Source: an uncultured Blautia sp.
GTDB lineage: Bacteria > Bacillota > Clostridia > Lachnospirales > Lachnospiraceae
Reading direction: 5' to 3'
DNA length: 64,000 nt
Assembly: GCF_947654165.1 (NCBI RefSeq)
Contig: NZ_CANTKB010000007.1
Span: 1-64,000, forward strand
Shown: piece by piece, positions 1 through 9,098 of the stretch
Layout: every line of letters begins with the position of its first letter
How positions within the stretch are numbered: position 1 is the stretch's first letter
Made by a program: the position numbers and the translations under genes
Notes under the pieces: model-generated
What the model was told of the DNA's origin: nothing
The model's input: the letters and a program-made list of their open reading frames with translations, nothing else
Database searches by the model: none

Positions 1-165
1 GGCCTCCCTGACGATTATCTCTGTTCTCGTTGTTGAAGCGGCCTCCCTGACGATTGTCTCTGTTCTCGTTGTTGAAGCGGCCTCCCTGACGGTTTTCTCT
101 GTTTTCGTTGTTGAAACGGCCTCCCTGACGATTATTGGAACGGCCTTCTGTATTTCCGTTGTTTG
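1..165 (-). repeat. 39-bp tandem repeat coding for 13-residue repeats in IF-2
   Basis: At least four near-identical 39-bp units (beginning GGCCTCCCTGACG on the plus strand) run from the window edge to about base 165. They encode RFNNENRDNRQGG with D/E swaps, and the last units are degenerate. The number of copies outside the window is unknown. The unit length is a multiple of three, so copy-number change keeps the frame. Confidence 0.9.
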
Positions 166-553
166 GACGGCTGTTATTAGAACGGTTATTTCTATTTTCT
201 TGTCTCATAGAATCTTGTGTACCTCTCTGACGTTTTTCTTCGCTTTTCTGTTCGGCACCTGCGTTTGCCTGACGCTGTGGCTTCTGTTTGCGTTCCGGCA
301 TGTGACTTGCATTCTGAGGACGGAAAACCTGAATTAATTTTTTCTTAGGCTTCTCTCCTTCCGCCTGATTTCCTGCATCCTGTCCCGCATTTCCTTCTTT
401 TTTAAAGTTCGCCCGAACCATATCTGCATGGGCATTTTCTACATTGCTCATATGGCTCGTCAAATCTATATTTTTAGATTTCAGAAAATCTAAGACTTCT
501 TTGTTGGTTTTGTTTACTTCTTTTGCCAGTTCATAAACTCTGATCGTTGACAT
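1..553 (-). CDS. infB: Translation initiation factor IF-2, N-terminal part (cut by window edge)
   Basis: Only the first ~184 codons are in the window; the G domains lie beyond base 1. The ATG at 551-553 follows a GGAGGGCAAC-type ribosome site on the minus strand. Residues 1-50 form the IF2_N helical domain (MSTIRVYELAKEVNKTNKEV, then DFLKSKNI), typical of bacterial IF-2. From about residue 50 the chain becomes a low-complexity Gln/Arg/Asn/Gly-rich linker that ends in tandem copies of RFNNENRDNRQGG. IF-2 brings fMet-tRNA to the small ribosomal subunit. It is the last visible gene of the rimP-nusA-ylxR-L7Ae-infB operon, 13 bp after the L7Ae gene. The identity is secure from the N-domain and the operon order. 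Confidence 0.93.
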   Translation of the reverse strand, partial: MSTIRVYELAKEVNKTNKEVLDFLKSKNIDLTSHMSNVENAHADMVRANFKKEGNAGQDAGNQAEGEKPKKKLIQVFRPQNASHMPERKQKPQRQANAGAEQKSEEKRQRGTQDSMRQENRNNRSNNSRPNNGNTEGRSNNRQGGRFNNENRENRQGGRFNNENRDNRQGGRFNNENRDNRQGG

Positions 554-566
554 ATGTTGCCCTCCT

Positions 567-896
567 TTAATCCTGATGTCTCATATTCTCCAGCTTTTTT
601 ACCATCGCCACAGCAAAATTTTCATCTGTCACACCAAGAGATGCCCGATAATCTTTTCCTATGGCTGTTCCTAACTCCTCCTTTGACCCGATTGTATAAA
701 AAGGCACTTCATAGTATGTGCACATATCGTTAAATTTTTTTCTGGTATTATTGGAAGCATCTTCTGCCGTCAAAACCAGAAAGGCTTTGCCTGACTTCAC
801 TGCATTTTCTGTAGCAAACTCGCCGCTTACTACTTTTCCGGCTTTTGCCGCCAGCCCTAAAAGGGACAGTTCTTTACGAATGTTCAATATTTTCAA
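567..896 (-). CDS. Ribosomal L7Ae-family RNA-binding protein (YlxQ-like)
   Basis: A 109-residue protein of the L7Ae/L30e/S12e/Gadd45 family, of the type encoded between ylxR and infB in Firmicutes. The family binds kink-turn RNA. The characteristic opening is seen at residues 9-30 (ELSLLGLAAKAGKVVSGE) followed by the hydrophobic strand KAFLVLTAEDAS. The C-terminus (YRASLGVTDENFAVAMVKKL) also fits. It starts with ATG inside the 3' end of the ylxR gene (23-bp overlap), which suggests translational coupling. Its partner RNA cannot be read from the sequence. Confidence 0.88.
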   Translation of the reverse strand: MKILNIRKELSLLGLAAKAGKVVSGEFATENAVKSGKAFLVLTAEDASNNTRKKFNDMCTYYEVPFYTIGSKEELGTAIGKDYRASLGVTDENFAVAMVKKLENMRHQD

Positions 897-1152
897 ACTC
901 CTTTTCCAGGTTCTCGTAAACAGACTGTGGGATTGCCATTTTCAGAGAACGTTCCAATCCTTTATTCTTCATTGCCTGCATCAGACAGGCTTTACTGAAA
1001 CAAAGATACGCTCCTCTTCCGTTTTTTCGTCCGGTAGTGTCCAGAATGATTTCATCCTCTGTTGTCTTCAATACCCGCATCATTTCTTTTTTATTTTTCA
1101 TTTCCCCACAGCCCACACATTTCCTCATGGGGATTTTACGAACTGTACTCAT
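874..1152 (-). CDS. ylxR: YlxR family RNA-binding protein (DUF448)
   Basis: A 92-residue YlxR protein with the hallmark N-terminal signature RKCVGCGEMKNKKEMMR (residues ~10-26) and the second conserved block GRGAYLCFSKACL (residues ~46-58). YlxR is a small nucleic-acid-binding protein almost always found between nusA and infB. In some Firmicutes it has been linked to control of RNase P and transcription. It lies 9 bp downstream of nusA and overlaps the L7Ae gene. Position and both Cys-rich motifs make the call firm; the exact function in this organism is open. Confidence 0.92.
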   Translation of the reverse strand: MSTVRKIPMRKCVGCGEMKNKKEMMRVLKTTEDEIILDTTGRKNGRGAYLCFSKACLMQAMKNKGLERSLKMAIPQSVYENLEKEFENIEHS

Positions 1153-1161
1153 AGGCTCACC

Positions 1162-2283
1162 TTATTCTTCTGTATCCTGAGGTGCCTCTTCTGTCACTTC
1201 TGCACCTTCTTCATACTCTTCGTTTTCATAGAATTCCAGTTCTCCGGATTCTCTGGCCTGTGTCTCACTCTTAATATCAATCTTGTATCCTGTCAGTCTT
1301 GCTGCAAGTCTTGCGTTCTGTCCTTCTTTTCCGATGGCCAGAGAAAGCTGGAAATCCGGTACGATCACCATAGCACTCTTTTCATCCGGGTCTGCAAGAA
1401 CAGAAATTACTTTTGCCGGGCTTAATGCATTTTCAATAAGAAGAGCCGGATTGTCGCTCCAGTTGATAATATCAATTTTTTCTCCTCTTAATTCTTCTAC
1501 AATAGAATTTACTCTTGCACCGTTCATACCTACGCAGGCACCTACCGGATCAACATCCGGGTCATTGCTCCAAACAGCGATTTTGGTACGGGAACCGGCT
1601 TCTCTTGCAATGCTCTTGATTTCTACAGTACCATCTTTTACTTCTGTAACTTCTGCCTCAAACAGACGTTTTACCAATTCCGGATGGGTTCTGGAAACCA
1701 TGATCTTCGGTCCCTTTGGAGTATCCTTTACTTCCAGAATATATAATTTGATTCTTTCTGTAGGCTGGAACACTTCTGTTTTCACCTGTTCATTTTCTGT
1801 CAGGACAGCATCTGCCTTTCCTAAGTTAATGCTGTAATTTCTGCCCATGCTTCGCTGTACGATACCGGTAACAATATCTCTTTCTTTTCCATAATACTGA
1901 TTAAAAATCACTTTTCTCTCTTCTTCACGGATTTTCTGAAGAATCACGTTCTTTGCATTCTGTGTAGCAATACGGCCAAACTGTTTGGATTTCACTTCCA
2001 CATTGACCACATCTCCCAGGGTATACTGAGAATTCATCATCTTTGCATCTGCAAGACTGATTTCTGTCACCGGGTCATCGACCTCTTCTACTACATTTTT
2101 CTCTGCAAACACACTGAAATCGCAGGTTTCCGGGTTGATATTTACTTTGATGTTATCTGCTTTTCCGAAATGGTTTTTGCATGCCTGGATCAAAGACTGC
2201 TCAATAGCCTCCAGCAGGGTGTCTTTGCTGATTGATTTCTCTTTTTCCAGAATATCCAGTGCTTCTAATAATTCTGTATTCAT
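1162..2283 (-). CDS. nusA: Transcription termination/antitermination factor NusA
   Basis: A 373-residue NusA of the short Gram-positive type without the C-terminal acidic repeats of enterics. The N-terminal RNA-polymerase-binding domain covers residues ~1-125. The S1 domain follows (~130-200, with GIVQRSMGRNYSINLGKADA). Two KH domains come next, including DPVGACVGMNGARVNSIVEE (~248-267) and AIGKEGQNARLAARLTGYKI (~317-336). The chain ends in a Glu-rich tail. NusA controls pausing, termination and antitermination at RNA polymerase. The ATG lies behind TAGGAGGAAAGTAGA, and the gene is 37 bp downstream of rimP in the same operon. Confidence 0.97.
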   Translation of the reverse strand: MNTELLEALDILEKEKSISKDTLLEAIEQSLIQACKNHFGKADNIKVNINPETCDFSVFAEKNVVEEVDDPVTEISLADAKMMNSQYTLGDVVNVEVKSKQFGRIATQNAKNVILQKIREEERKVIFNQYYGKERDIVTGIVQRSMGRNYSINLGKADAVLTENEQVKTEVFQPTERIKLYILEVKDTPKGPKIMVSRTHPELVKRLFEAEVTEVKDGTVEIKSIAREAGSRTKIAVWSNDPDVDPVGACVGMNGARVNSIVEELRGEKIDIINWSDNPALLIENALSPAKVISVLADPDEKSAMVIVPDFQLSLAIGKEGQNARLAARLTGYKIDIKSETQARESGELEFYENEEYEEGAEVTEEAPQDTEE

Positions 2284-2320
2284 GTTCTACTTTCCTCCTA
2301 AATATAAATCGTCTAAAGCT

Positions 2321-2785
2321 TTAAAAATCAAATGCAAGACGAATCAGTGCAATATCTGATTTCAGGAAGGTCATTTCTTCTCCCTCACAGTCAATGGTCA
2401 CACTGTTTTCATCATATGCAGTTAAAACACCGTAAAATTCCTTTTCCCGGTTTATGGCACGGTAGGTTCGGATTTCCAGCTCCTTTCCCATGCTCCTTTT
2501 ATAGTCCTTTTCTTTTTTCAAAGGTCTTCCAAGTCCCGGTGAGCTCACTTCCATAATATATGCTTCCTCAATAAAGTCTTCCTCATCCAGTTTTTCGGAA
2601 AATGCCCTGCTGACCACTTCACAGTCATCCACTGTGATTCCCTGTGGTTTATCAATGTAAGCTCTCAGATAATAATTGCTGCCTTCCTTCACATATTCTA
2701 CATCCACCAGTTCAAATCCATGTACTTCCACAATCGGAGTGATCAATGCCTCTGCTTTCTGCTCGTAGATCTCTTTTTTACTCAT
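2321..2785 (-). CDS. rimP: Ribosome maturation factor RimP
   Basis: A 154-residue RimP, needed for late maturation of the 30S subunit. Family motifs are PIVEVHGFELVDVEYVKEG near the N-terminus, the central LDEEDFIEEAYIMEVSSPGL block and the SH3-like C-terminal domain (GVLTAYDENSVTIDCEGEEM). The ATG at 2785 is preferred because GAAGGTGAG sits five bases upstream; a longer reading from a TTG at 2803 would put the start ahead of that ribosome site. This is the first gene of the rimP-nusA-infB operon and has a structured leader. Confidence 0.94.
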   Translation of the reverse strand: MSKKEIYEQKAEALITPIVEVHGFELVDVEYVKEGSNYYLRAYIDKPQGITVDDCEVVSRAFSEKLDEEDFIEEAYIMEVSSPGLGRPLKKEKDYKRSMGKELEIRTYRAINREKEFYGVLTAYDENSVTIDCEGEEMTFLKSDIALIRLAFDF

Positions 2786-2810
2786 GCTCTCACCTTCTTT
2801 CAATAAATCT

Positions 2811-2923
2811 CCCTTTCTCAGAAAGGGTACACAAACGATAAGAGTGGACCTTGCGGCCCACTCTTATGCTATCGTAATTATCAAGTTCTCTTTAAGGATA
2901 GCACTAATCAGGGAAACTTGCAA
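2811..2923 (-). promoter_or_regulatory. Promoter and structured leader of the rimP-nusA-infB operon
   Basis: On the minus strand a -35 TTGCAA (2923-2918), a 17-bp spacer and -10 TATCCT (2900-2895) predict a start near 2888. The roughly 100-nt leader contains a hairpin with a 10-bp perfect stem (ATAAGAGTGG at 2839-2848 against CCACTCTTAT at 2859-2868). A second hairpin (CCCTTTCT against AGAAAGGG, 2811-2828) lies just ahead of the ribosome site. Neither hairpin is followed by a long U run, so a classical terminator is not evident; a leader-control role is an inference. Confidence 0.6.
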
Positions 2924-2954
2924 GCCCTTTTTGCCCTTTTGCCCGGAAACCGGC

Positions 2955-4160
2955 TTAATTCCAGACAATTACGATCAAATTATCCCATCCTCCATAATAA
3001 ATCTGCCAGGACACCTGCTGTCCCGGCGACAGGTTAGAAGAATTCTGTACTGCCTCCTGCATGATGTTCCCCTGCACCATCTCTTCTGCCGCCTGTTCGT
3101 AGGCTTCTCTGGATGCAAACCGCAGTTCTGTTGTATGATGTTCTCCACTGACATTCTGAAGCATAACCTGATATATCTGGTTTCTGTCATACGTTTCATA
3201 CCAGCAGCCTTTATTCTTATAATAATTATAACGGTCATCCCTGCACGTTGGAAGCTGCAGATCATCATTGGCCCGATGGGTAGGAGCAAGCGTGTCTTCG
3301 TTACAGCATAAGTAACTGTAGAAAATATCCACACCTACGTTTTGGGCATCCGAATACCCCGGATTCCCCCAGGTTGTATCTACATAATAAAATTCATCCC
3401 CGATTTTCACCAGATTCCATGCATGTCCTGTATCCGCATCTCCCTGCTGTGTCCCGTCGGAGGCCGTTCCTGTCACCAACGTACAAAATATTCCCATCTG
3501 ATTCAAAAGATACTGGGTTGCCTTGGAATATCCCATACATACCGTTCTGCCCTCCAGAAACACACTCTGTATATTCTGATTATTCGCACTGTTTGCATCA
3601 TAATCCACATTTCGGATCAACGTTTCATATACATACTTGATTTTTTCATAGGTATCGGTTTCCTGGCTGACTCCCGCCAGCCATTCCTGAGCTTTTGCTT
3701 CTATATCAGCCTGTATCTGCTTCGCCTCTTCCTGCTCCATCAGATAATTTGGCATGACCTTCATATCAGCAGCAGAACCATCCGGCCAGGTTTCCATATA
3801 ATACTGAAAACTGCCTTCTGTCCAGAAGTATTCCGGATGGTCGATCATCACCCTGTTAAAGATCTTCTCTACGCCATCTTCTGATACCGGACTCAAGGAA
3901 ATTTCTTCTTGAAAATCTTCCAATCCCTTTACCAGTTGTCTGTATATCTTCTGTTCATCTGCTGATAAGGTTTGATACCCATATAAAAATGCAGCCTGCT
4001 CCTCTGTAATTTCCTGTTCCCTGGGTTCTTCTGATTTCTGATGGGCCTGAACAGCCTCTTTAATTTTATCTACTCCCAGATTTTCCACACTGCATCCTGT
4101 CAAAAACACCAACAAAAACAGAACTATACCATTTTTGCACCATTTTTTACGGATTTTCAC
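2955..4160 (-). CDS. Lipoprotein with transglutaminase-like (cysteine protease fold) domain
   Basis: A 401-residue secreted lipoprotein. It has a basic N-terminus, a hydrophobic stretch and the lipobox LTGC at residues ~20-23, so it is probably anchored to the outer face of the membrane. Residues ~165-270 form a transglutaminase-like domain. The candidate triad is Cys in EGRTVCMGYSKA, His in DADTGHAWNLV and Asp in YYVDTTWGNPG. The start is GTG, preceded by GAGGTGAGCC. It begins 18 bp after the parC stop codon, so it is likely co-transcribed with the topoisomerase genes. The substrate is unknown; cell-wall peptide processing is one possibility. The region N-terminal to the domain resembles no family I can name. 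Confidence 0.82.
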   Translation of the reverse strand: MKIRKKWCKNGIVLFLLVFLTGCSVENLGVDKIKEAVQAHQKSEEPREQEITEEQAAFLYGYQTLSADEQKIYRQLVKGLEDFQEEISLSPVSEDGVEKIFNRVMIDHPEYFWTEGSFQYYMETWPDGSAADMKVMPNYLMEQEEAKQIQADIEAKAQEWLAGVSQETDTYEKIKYVYETLIRNVDYDANSANNQNIQSVFLEGRTVCMGYSKATQYLLNQMGIFCTLVTGTASDGTQQGDADTGHAWNLVKIGDEFYYVDTTWGNPGYSDAQNVGVDIFYSYLCCNEDTLAPTHRANDDLQLPTCRDDRYNYYKNKGCWYETYDRNQIYQVMLQNVSGEHHTTELRFASREAYEQAAEEMVQGNIMQEAVQNSSNLSPGQQVSWQIYYGGWDNLIVIVWN

Positions 4161-4178
4161 CGGCTCACCTCGTTTCTT

Positions 4179-6425
4179 CTAAACCCGGATTTTTGTTCCT
4201 TTTGTGTCCCTCTTCGCCAGCTTCAGTTTATTTAAAATCACCTTTTTATTTTTATACTCAATCTCATATTCCGTACGATTTTCCAGCATATAAGCATGCT
4301 CCGCCTGATCTTTGTCACTCATGCGGATTGCCCTGACTCCCAATGCAGTTTTTTTCTTCTCTGGTATCTCTTCTTTCAAAAACTTCAGAAAATACCCTTC
4401 TTTTGTCTGAAGTACCAGATGCTCCATCTGGTCTGCATTCTGAACCATGATTACTTTATCTTCCTGTGCCAGCTTTGTAGCTGCTATGGTTCTCTTAGAA
4501 ACTTCGAATTCACTGCCGTCCACCAGTTTTACAATGCCGCTTGCTGTGACAAAACATATCTTTGATTGCCGGATTCCCGCCAGACATCCCACATACACAA
4601 TCTGCTCTGCTGCACTGTCATAATTGCTGACATTATCAACCGGTGTCCCTTTATCTCTCAATTTTCCATATGGCAGATCCAGTACTTTAACAGAATGCAT
4701 CCTTCCGGAATCTGTAAAAATACATATCTTGTCTGTATTCATACAGGAAAATACATATTTATTTTCGCTGTCCGCTGCTTCTCTGTTTCTCTCATAAGTA
4801 CTCTTATCTATAGTTCTTGCATAACCAAAACGATCCATCAGGAATACCACTTCCATCTCTTCTATTTTTTTCTCTTCATATACAGCTTCTGCTGCATTTT
4901 CAATAGAAGTGCGGCGTTTTTGGCCGTATTCCTTTTGAATTTCCCGCAATTCACCAATGATCACTGATGCCATAGAATCATAATTAGCAAGAATATCCTC
5001 GTATCTTGCGATTTTCTTCATTGTTTCTTCGTGTTCTTTAAGCAGTGTTTCTATCTCCAGCCCAATCAGCTTATACAGACGCATTTCTAAAATAGCTGTC
5101 GCCTGACGTTCCGTAAAATGCAGCTTTCCTGCCTGACGCTGGCTGGTTTTTGTCTTAAATTTGATTCCTTCTGTTTCGCCATGGATCAGACAATTCTTCA
5201 CCTGTTCTCTGCTCTTACTTCCTCTCAGGATTTCAATGATCAGATCGATCACATCGCATGCCTTAATAAGACCTTCCTGGACTTCTCTGTTTTCCTGCTC
5301 TTTTTTCAGAAGACTATTATATTTTCTGGTAGTAACGTCAAACTGAAAATCCACATGATGCTCAATAATCTGTTTCAGCCCCAGGGTTTCCGGTCTTCCT
5401 TCCGCAACTGCCAGCATATTCACTCCAAAAGTATCTTCCAGACGTGTTTTCTTGTAAAGCATATTTTTAAGATTTTCTACATCTGCCCCTTTTTTCAGTT
5501 CCAGCACAATACGGATGCCTTCTTTGGAAGACTGATTGGAAATATCCACAATATCTGTGGTCTTTTTCGTCTCTACCAGAGATGCCACATCATTTAAAAA
5601 TTTGCCGATATTGGCCCCTATCATCGTGTAAGGGATTTCTGTGATCACCAGAAGGTTTTTCCCGTTTTTTCCCTTTTCCACCTCTACTTTTCCACGAAGT
5701 TTGATTTTTCCGGTTCCGGATTCATAAATAGAAAGCAGGTCATCTTTATTGACTACCAGTCCTCCCGTAGGAAAATCAGGTCCCTTCATATACTGCATCA
5801 ATTCTTTTACTGTGATATCATTATTCTTCATGTAAGCGATTACGCTGTCAATTACCTCTGTCAGATTATGCGGCGGAATACTGGTAGCCATACCTACTGC
5901 GATGCCGTCCGCTCCGTTTACCAGAAGATTTGGAATTCTTACAGGAAGAACCTCGGGTTCTTTCTCCGTTTCGTCGAAGTTTGGCACAAAATCCACCACA
6001 TTTTTATCCATATCACTCAGATATACTTCCTGAGTGATTTTCTGCAGCCTGGCCTCTGTATACCTCATTGCCGCAGCCCCGTCTCCTTCAATAGAGCCGA
6101 AATTTCCGTGTCCGTCTACCAGAGGAAGACCTTTCTTAAAATCCTGAGCCATAACAACCAGTGCATCGTATATGGAACTGTCTCCATGAGGATGATATTT
6201 ACCCATAGTATCTCCCACAATACGTGCACATTTACGATAGGGTCTGTCGTAACGGATTCCAAGTTCATGCATATCATACAGAGTTCTTCTCTGAACGGGC
6301 TTCAGTCCGTCCCTTACATCGGGAAGAGCTCTGGCAATAATAACACTCATCGCATAGTCAATATAAGACTTCTGCATAATTTCCGAATACTCGGTTCTGA
6401 TAATATTTTCCTGTATCTCAGCCAT
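4179..6425 (-). CDS. parC: Type II DNA topoisomerase subunit A, topoisomerase IV-like (ParC)
   Basis: A 748-residue GyrA/ParC family protein that breaks and rejoins DNA. The active-site Tyr is residue ~122 in MRYTEARLQK. The winged-helix region HPHGDSSIYDAL carries Ser83 and Asp87 (local numbering), the unsubstituted form at the quinolone-determining sites. The C-terminal beta-pinwheel (residues ~510-748) lacks an obvious GyrA box (QRRGGKG type). With the short length and pairing with a 640-residue B subunit, this favours ParC over GyrA. It lies 14 bp downstream of the B subunit gene. A second gyrA/gyrB pair elsewhere would confirm the assignment. Confidence 0.85.
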   Translation of the reverse strand: MAEIQENIIRTEYSEIMQKSYIDYAMSVIIARALPDVRDGLKPVQRRTLYDMHELGIRYDRPYRKCARIVGDTMGKYHPHGDSSIYDALVVMAQDFKKGLPLVDGHGNFGSIEGDGAAAMRYTEARLQKITQEVYLSDMDKNVVDFVPNFDETEKEPEVLPVRIPNLLVNGADGIAVGMATSIPPHNLTEVIDSVIAYMKNNDITVKELMQYMKGPDFPTGGLVVNKDDLLSIYESGTGKIKLRGKVEVEKGKNGKNLLVITEIPYTMIGANIGKFLNDVASLVETKKTTDIVDISNQSSKEGIRIVLELKKGADVENLKNMLYKKTRLEDTFGVNMLAVAEGRPETLGLKQIIEHHVDFQFDVTTRKYNSLLKKEQENREVQEGLIKACDVIDLIIEILRGSKSREQVKNCLIHGETEGIKFKTKTSQRQAGKLHFTERQATAILEMRLYKLIGLEIETLLKEHEETMKKIARYEDILANYDSMASVIIGELREIQKEYGQKRRTSIENAAEAVYEEKKIEEMEVVFLMDRFGYARTIDKSTYERNREAADSENKYVFSCMNTDKICIFTDSGRMHSVKVLDLPYGKLRDKGTPVDNVSNYDSAAEQIVYVGCLAGIRQSKICFVTASGIVKLVDGSEFEVSKRTIAATKLAQEDKVIMVQNADQMEHLVLQTKEGYFLKFLKEEIPEKKKTALGVRAIRMSDKDQAEHAYMLENRTEYEIEYKNKKVILNKLKLAKRDTKGTKIRV

Positions 6426-6439
6426 ACATACTAAACCTC

Positions 6440-8362
6440 TTATATATCTAATTCTGCATCTTGTGCATGTTCATAAATAAATGCTTTTCTCGGCGGAACT
6501 TCTGTCCCCATAAGAACTTCTGTCACCTCTGATGCCATCCTGGCATCTTCAATCTCTACCAGCCGCAGCATTCTTGTTTCCGGATTCAGGGTAGTCTCCC
6601 ACAATTGTTCTGCATCCATTTCTCCAAGACCTTTGTATCTCTGAAGTGTAAACGGCCCTTTATGAGTCTTTCTGTAGCGTTCCAGTGCCTTGTCATCATA
6701 AAGATATTCTTCTTTTCCCTTCGAAGGCATAGCCTTGTATAACGGAGGCATGGCAATATACACATGTCCTTCGTAGATCAGCTCCGGCATGAACCGGTAA
6801 AACAATGTAAGAAGCAAGGTAGAGATATGGGCTCCATCCACATCCGCATCTGCCATGATAATAATCTTATGATATCGAAGCTTCGCTATATCAAAGTCAT
6901 TCCCATATCCTTCTGAAAACCCACATCCAAACGCATTGATCATGGTTTTGATCTCCGCATTTGCCAAAACCTTGTCAATAGTGGCTTTTTCTACATTTAA
7001 AATCTTGCCCCGGATTGGCAGGATTGCCTGAAAACTCCTGTCTCTTGCTGTCTTGGCACTGCCTCCCGCAGAATCTCCCTCCACAATAAAAATTTCACAC
7101 AAAGAAGGATCTTTCTTTTCGCAGTTTGCCAATTTCCCATTGGAATCAAAGGAATACTTCTGTTTAGTCAGAAGGTTTGTCTTGGCTCTCTCCTCTGTCT
7201 TTCGAATCTTAGCAGACTTTTCTGCACAGGAAAGGATTCCCTTCAGTGTCTCCAGATTTCTGTCAAAATACAGAACGATCTCTTCTCCCGTCACTTTTCC
7301 TACAGCTTTTGCCGCATCCTGGTTATCCAGTTTTGTCTTGGTCTGCCCCTCAAAACGAGGTGCAGGATGCTTGATCGATACCACAGCAGTCATTCCATTT
7401 CTCACATCTGCTCCGGTAAAATTGCTGTCTTTTTCCTTCAGGATTCCCAACTCTCTTGCATAGGTGTTCATCACCGAAGTAAAGGTAGTCTTAAACCCTG
7501 TAAGATGAGTTCCTCCCTCTGAATTATAAATATTATTGCAAAATCCCAGTACATTTTCCCGGAATTCATTCACATATTGAAAGGCAGCCTCTACAGTAAT
7601 GCCATCACATTCCCCCTTAAAATATACCGGATCATGGATCACTTCACTTTTTTTATTCAAATCTTTGATAAATCCCACAATTCCTTCCGGCTCATGAAAC
7701 ACAACCCGTTCTTCTTCTGCCTGTCTTTTATCCTCAAAAACAATGGTAAGTGCAGGATTCAAATAGGATGTCTCATGAAGCCTGCTTTTCACCTCTGCGG
7801 ATGAAAACCAGGTCTTCTCAAAAATCTCAGAGTCCGGAAGAAAGTTCACCAAAGTTCCTGTCGCTTTTGTTCTGCCAAGCTTTGGCAAAAGCCCTTCCTC
7901 CAACTCAATGGTAGGGTTTCCTCTCTCATAATGGTCATGGTGTACATAGCCGCCGGTGCTTATCTTAATATCAAGATAAGCGGAAAGTGCATTGACTACA
8001 GAAGAACCTACTCCATGGAGACCACCACTCGTCTTATATACAGAATCATCAAACTTTCCACCTGCATGAAGTGTAGTAAATACAAGACGTTCTGCGGAAA
8101 CGCCTTTTTCATGCATTCCTACCGGAATTCCCCTTCCGTCATCTTCAATGGTGGCAGATCCATCTTTCTCCAGAGTCACTCGGATATTTTTGCAAAATCC
8201 TGCCAGATGTTCATCCACTGCATTATCCACGATTTCATAGATCAAATGGTTCAGTCCTTTTCTGGACACACTTCCAATATACATGCCCGGACGCTTCCGC
8301 ACTGCTTCCAATCCTTCCAGTACTGTAATACTGCTGGCATCATAGACATTTTTCTTTGCCAT
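6440..8362 (-). CDS. parE: Type II DNA topoisomerase subunit B, topoisomerase IV-like (ParE)
   Basis: A 640-residue ATPase subunit pairing with the adjacent A subunit. The GHKL ATPase domain shows EIVDNAVDEHLAG (residues ~43-55), DDGRGIPVGMH and TSGGLHGVGSSVVNALS (ATP lid). The transducer domain follows, then TOPRIM with FIVEGDSAGGSA and the metal-binding DADVDGAH. The C-terminus ends with the QRYKGLGEMDAEQLWETT block. The length matches the Firmicutes GyrB/ParE size without the Gram-negative insertion. It is 14 bp from the PAP2 gene upstream and forms an operon with parC. Confidence 0.87.
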   Translation of the reverse strand: MAKKNVYDASSITVLEGLEAVRKRPGMYIGSVSRKGLNHLIYEIVDNAVDEHLAGFCKNIRVTLEKDGSATIEDDGRGIPVGMHEKGVSAERLVFTTLHAGGKFDDSVYKTSGGLHGVGSSVVNALSAYLDIKISTGGYVHHDHYERGNPTIELEEGLLPKLGRTKATGTLVNFLPDSEIFEKTWFSSAEVKSRLHETSYLNPALTIVFEDKRQAEEERVVFHEPEGIVGFIKDLNKKSEVIHDPVYFKGECDGITVEAAFQYVNEFRENVLGFCNNIYNSEGGTHLTGFKTTFTSVMNTYARELGILKEKDSNFTGADVRNGMTAVVSIKHPAPRFEGQTKTKLDNQDAAKAVGKVTGEEIVLYFDRNLETLKGILSCAEKSAKIRKTEERAKTNLLTKQKYSFDSNGKLANCEKKDPSLCEIFIVEGDSAGGSAKTARDRSFQAILPIRGKILNVEKATIDKVLANAEIKTMINAFGCGFSEGYGNDFDIAKLRYHKIIIMADADVDGAHISTLLLTLFYRFMPELIYEGHVYIAMPPLYKAMPSKGKEEYLYDDKALERYRKTHKGPFTLQRYKGLGEMDAEQLWETTLNPETRMLRLVEIEDARMASEVTEVLMGTEVPPRKAFIYEHAQDAELDI

Positions 8363-8376
8363 TTTTAAAACCTTCC

Positions 8377-8916
8377 TTATATATCATATATCGTTCCAAA
8401 TTTTGTCCTGTTTGCCCTTTTTACAAACAAGGCACCAAGATATCCGCACAATAGTCCAAGTACCAGCCCTGCCAGCACATCGGTCGGAAAATGCACATAA
8501 AAATACAGGCGGGAGATTCCCATAAGAAAAGCCAGTCCAAGAGCCCAAAGCCCCCACTTCTTTCTGGTAAACAGCAATGCTCCTGCTGCTGCAAAAGAGG
8601 CCATGGTATGTCCAGAAGGAAAAGAATAATCCTTTGGCACACGAACCAGAAGTTCCACGGTATCAAGAACCCAACACGGTCTTGGCCTTGCCACCAGGGG
8701 TTTCAGGATTATATTGGCCAGAACCAAGTCTAAGAGAAGTGCCGCAAGCACAGCAATTCCGCAATGTCTTGTTTTTCTGGAAATCAAAAGAATCACCCCA
8801 AGAAGAATCCAGAACCATCCAGCTTCCCCAAGCATGGTTATAAATCCAAGAAGCTTTGTTAAAAAAGGATGCTGGATACTCTGAAACCAGTCTAAAACTG
8901 CGAATTCCCACTCCAT
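8377..8916 (-). CDS. PAP2-family membrane phosphatase
   Basis: A 179-residue integral membrane phosphatase with five to six predicted helices. It has the three-part acid phosphatase signature: KPLVARPRP, PSGHTMASF (catalytic His) and SRLYFYVHFPTDVLAG (nucleophile His). Such enzymes hydrolyse lipid phosphates, for example undecaprenyl diphosphate or phosphatidylglycerophosphate; which one is acted on here cannot be read. The start ATG follows AAAGGAAGATAAAT. It is the upstream gene of the parE-parC string. Confidence 0.88.
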   Translation of the reverse strand: MEWEFAVLDWFQSIQHPFLTKLLGFITMLGEAGWFWILLGVILLISRKTRHCGIAVLAALLLDLVLANIILKPLVARPRPCWVLDTVELLVRVPKDYSFPSGHTMASFAAAGALLFTRKKWGLWALGLAFLMGISRLYFYVHFPTDVLAGLVLGLLCGYLGALFVKRANRTKFGTIYDI

Positions 8917-9098
8917 ATTTATCTTCCTTTCTAAAATTCATTCATGAAACCTCAGGGTTTACTTCCCCACAATAAGGTCTTCTGTATCATATCTCATTTC
9001 CCATATATTTTCAAACCTTTTCTTTTTCCCTTTTATTATATCGAACATTTGTTCTTTTCGTCAATTACTATTTTTTTAATTTTTTTTACAAAATAGTG

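Noticed and set aside
718..1425. 235-codon open frame on the plus strand
   Set aside because: It lies antisense to the L7Ae, ylxR and nusA genes, has no ribosome site and no recognisable domain; a shadow of the real genes.
4179..8362. Assignment of the topoisomerase pair as DNA gyrase
   Set aside because: The A subunit is short and shows no clear GyrA box; topoisomerase IV is more likely, though only the rest of the genome can settle it.
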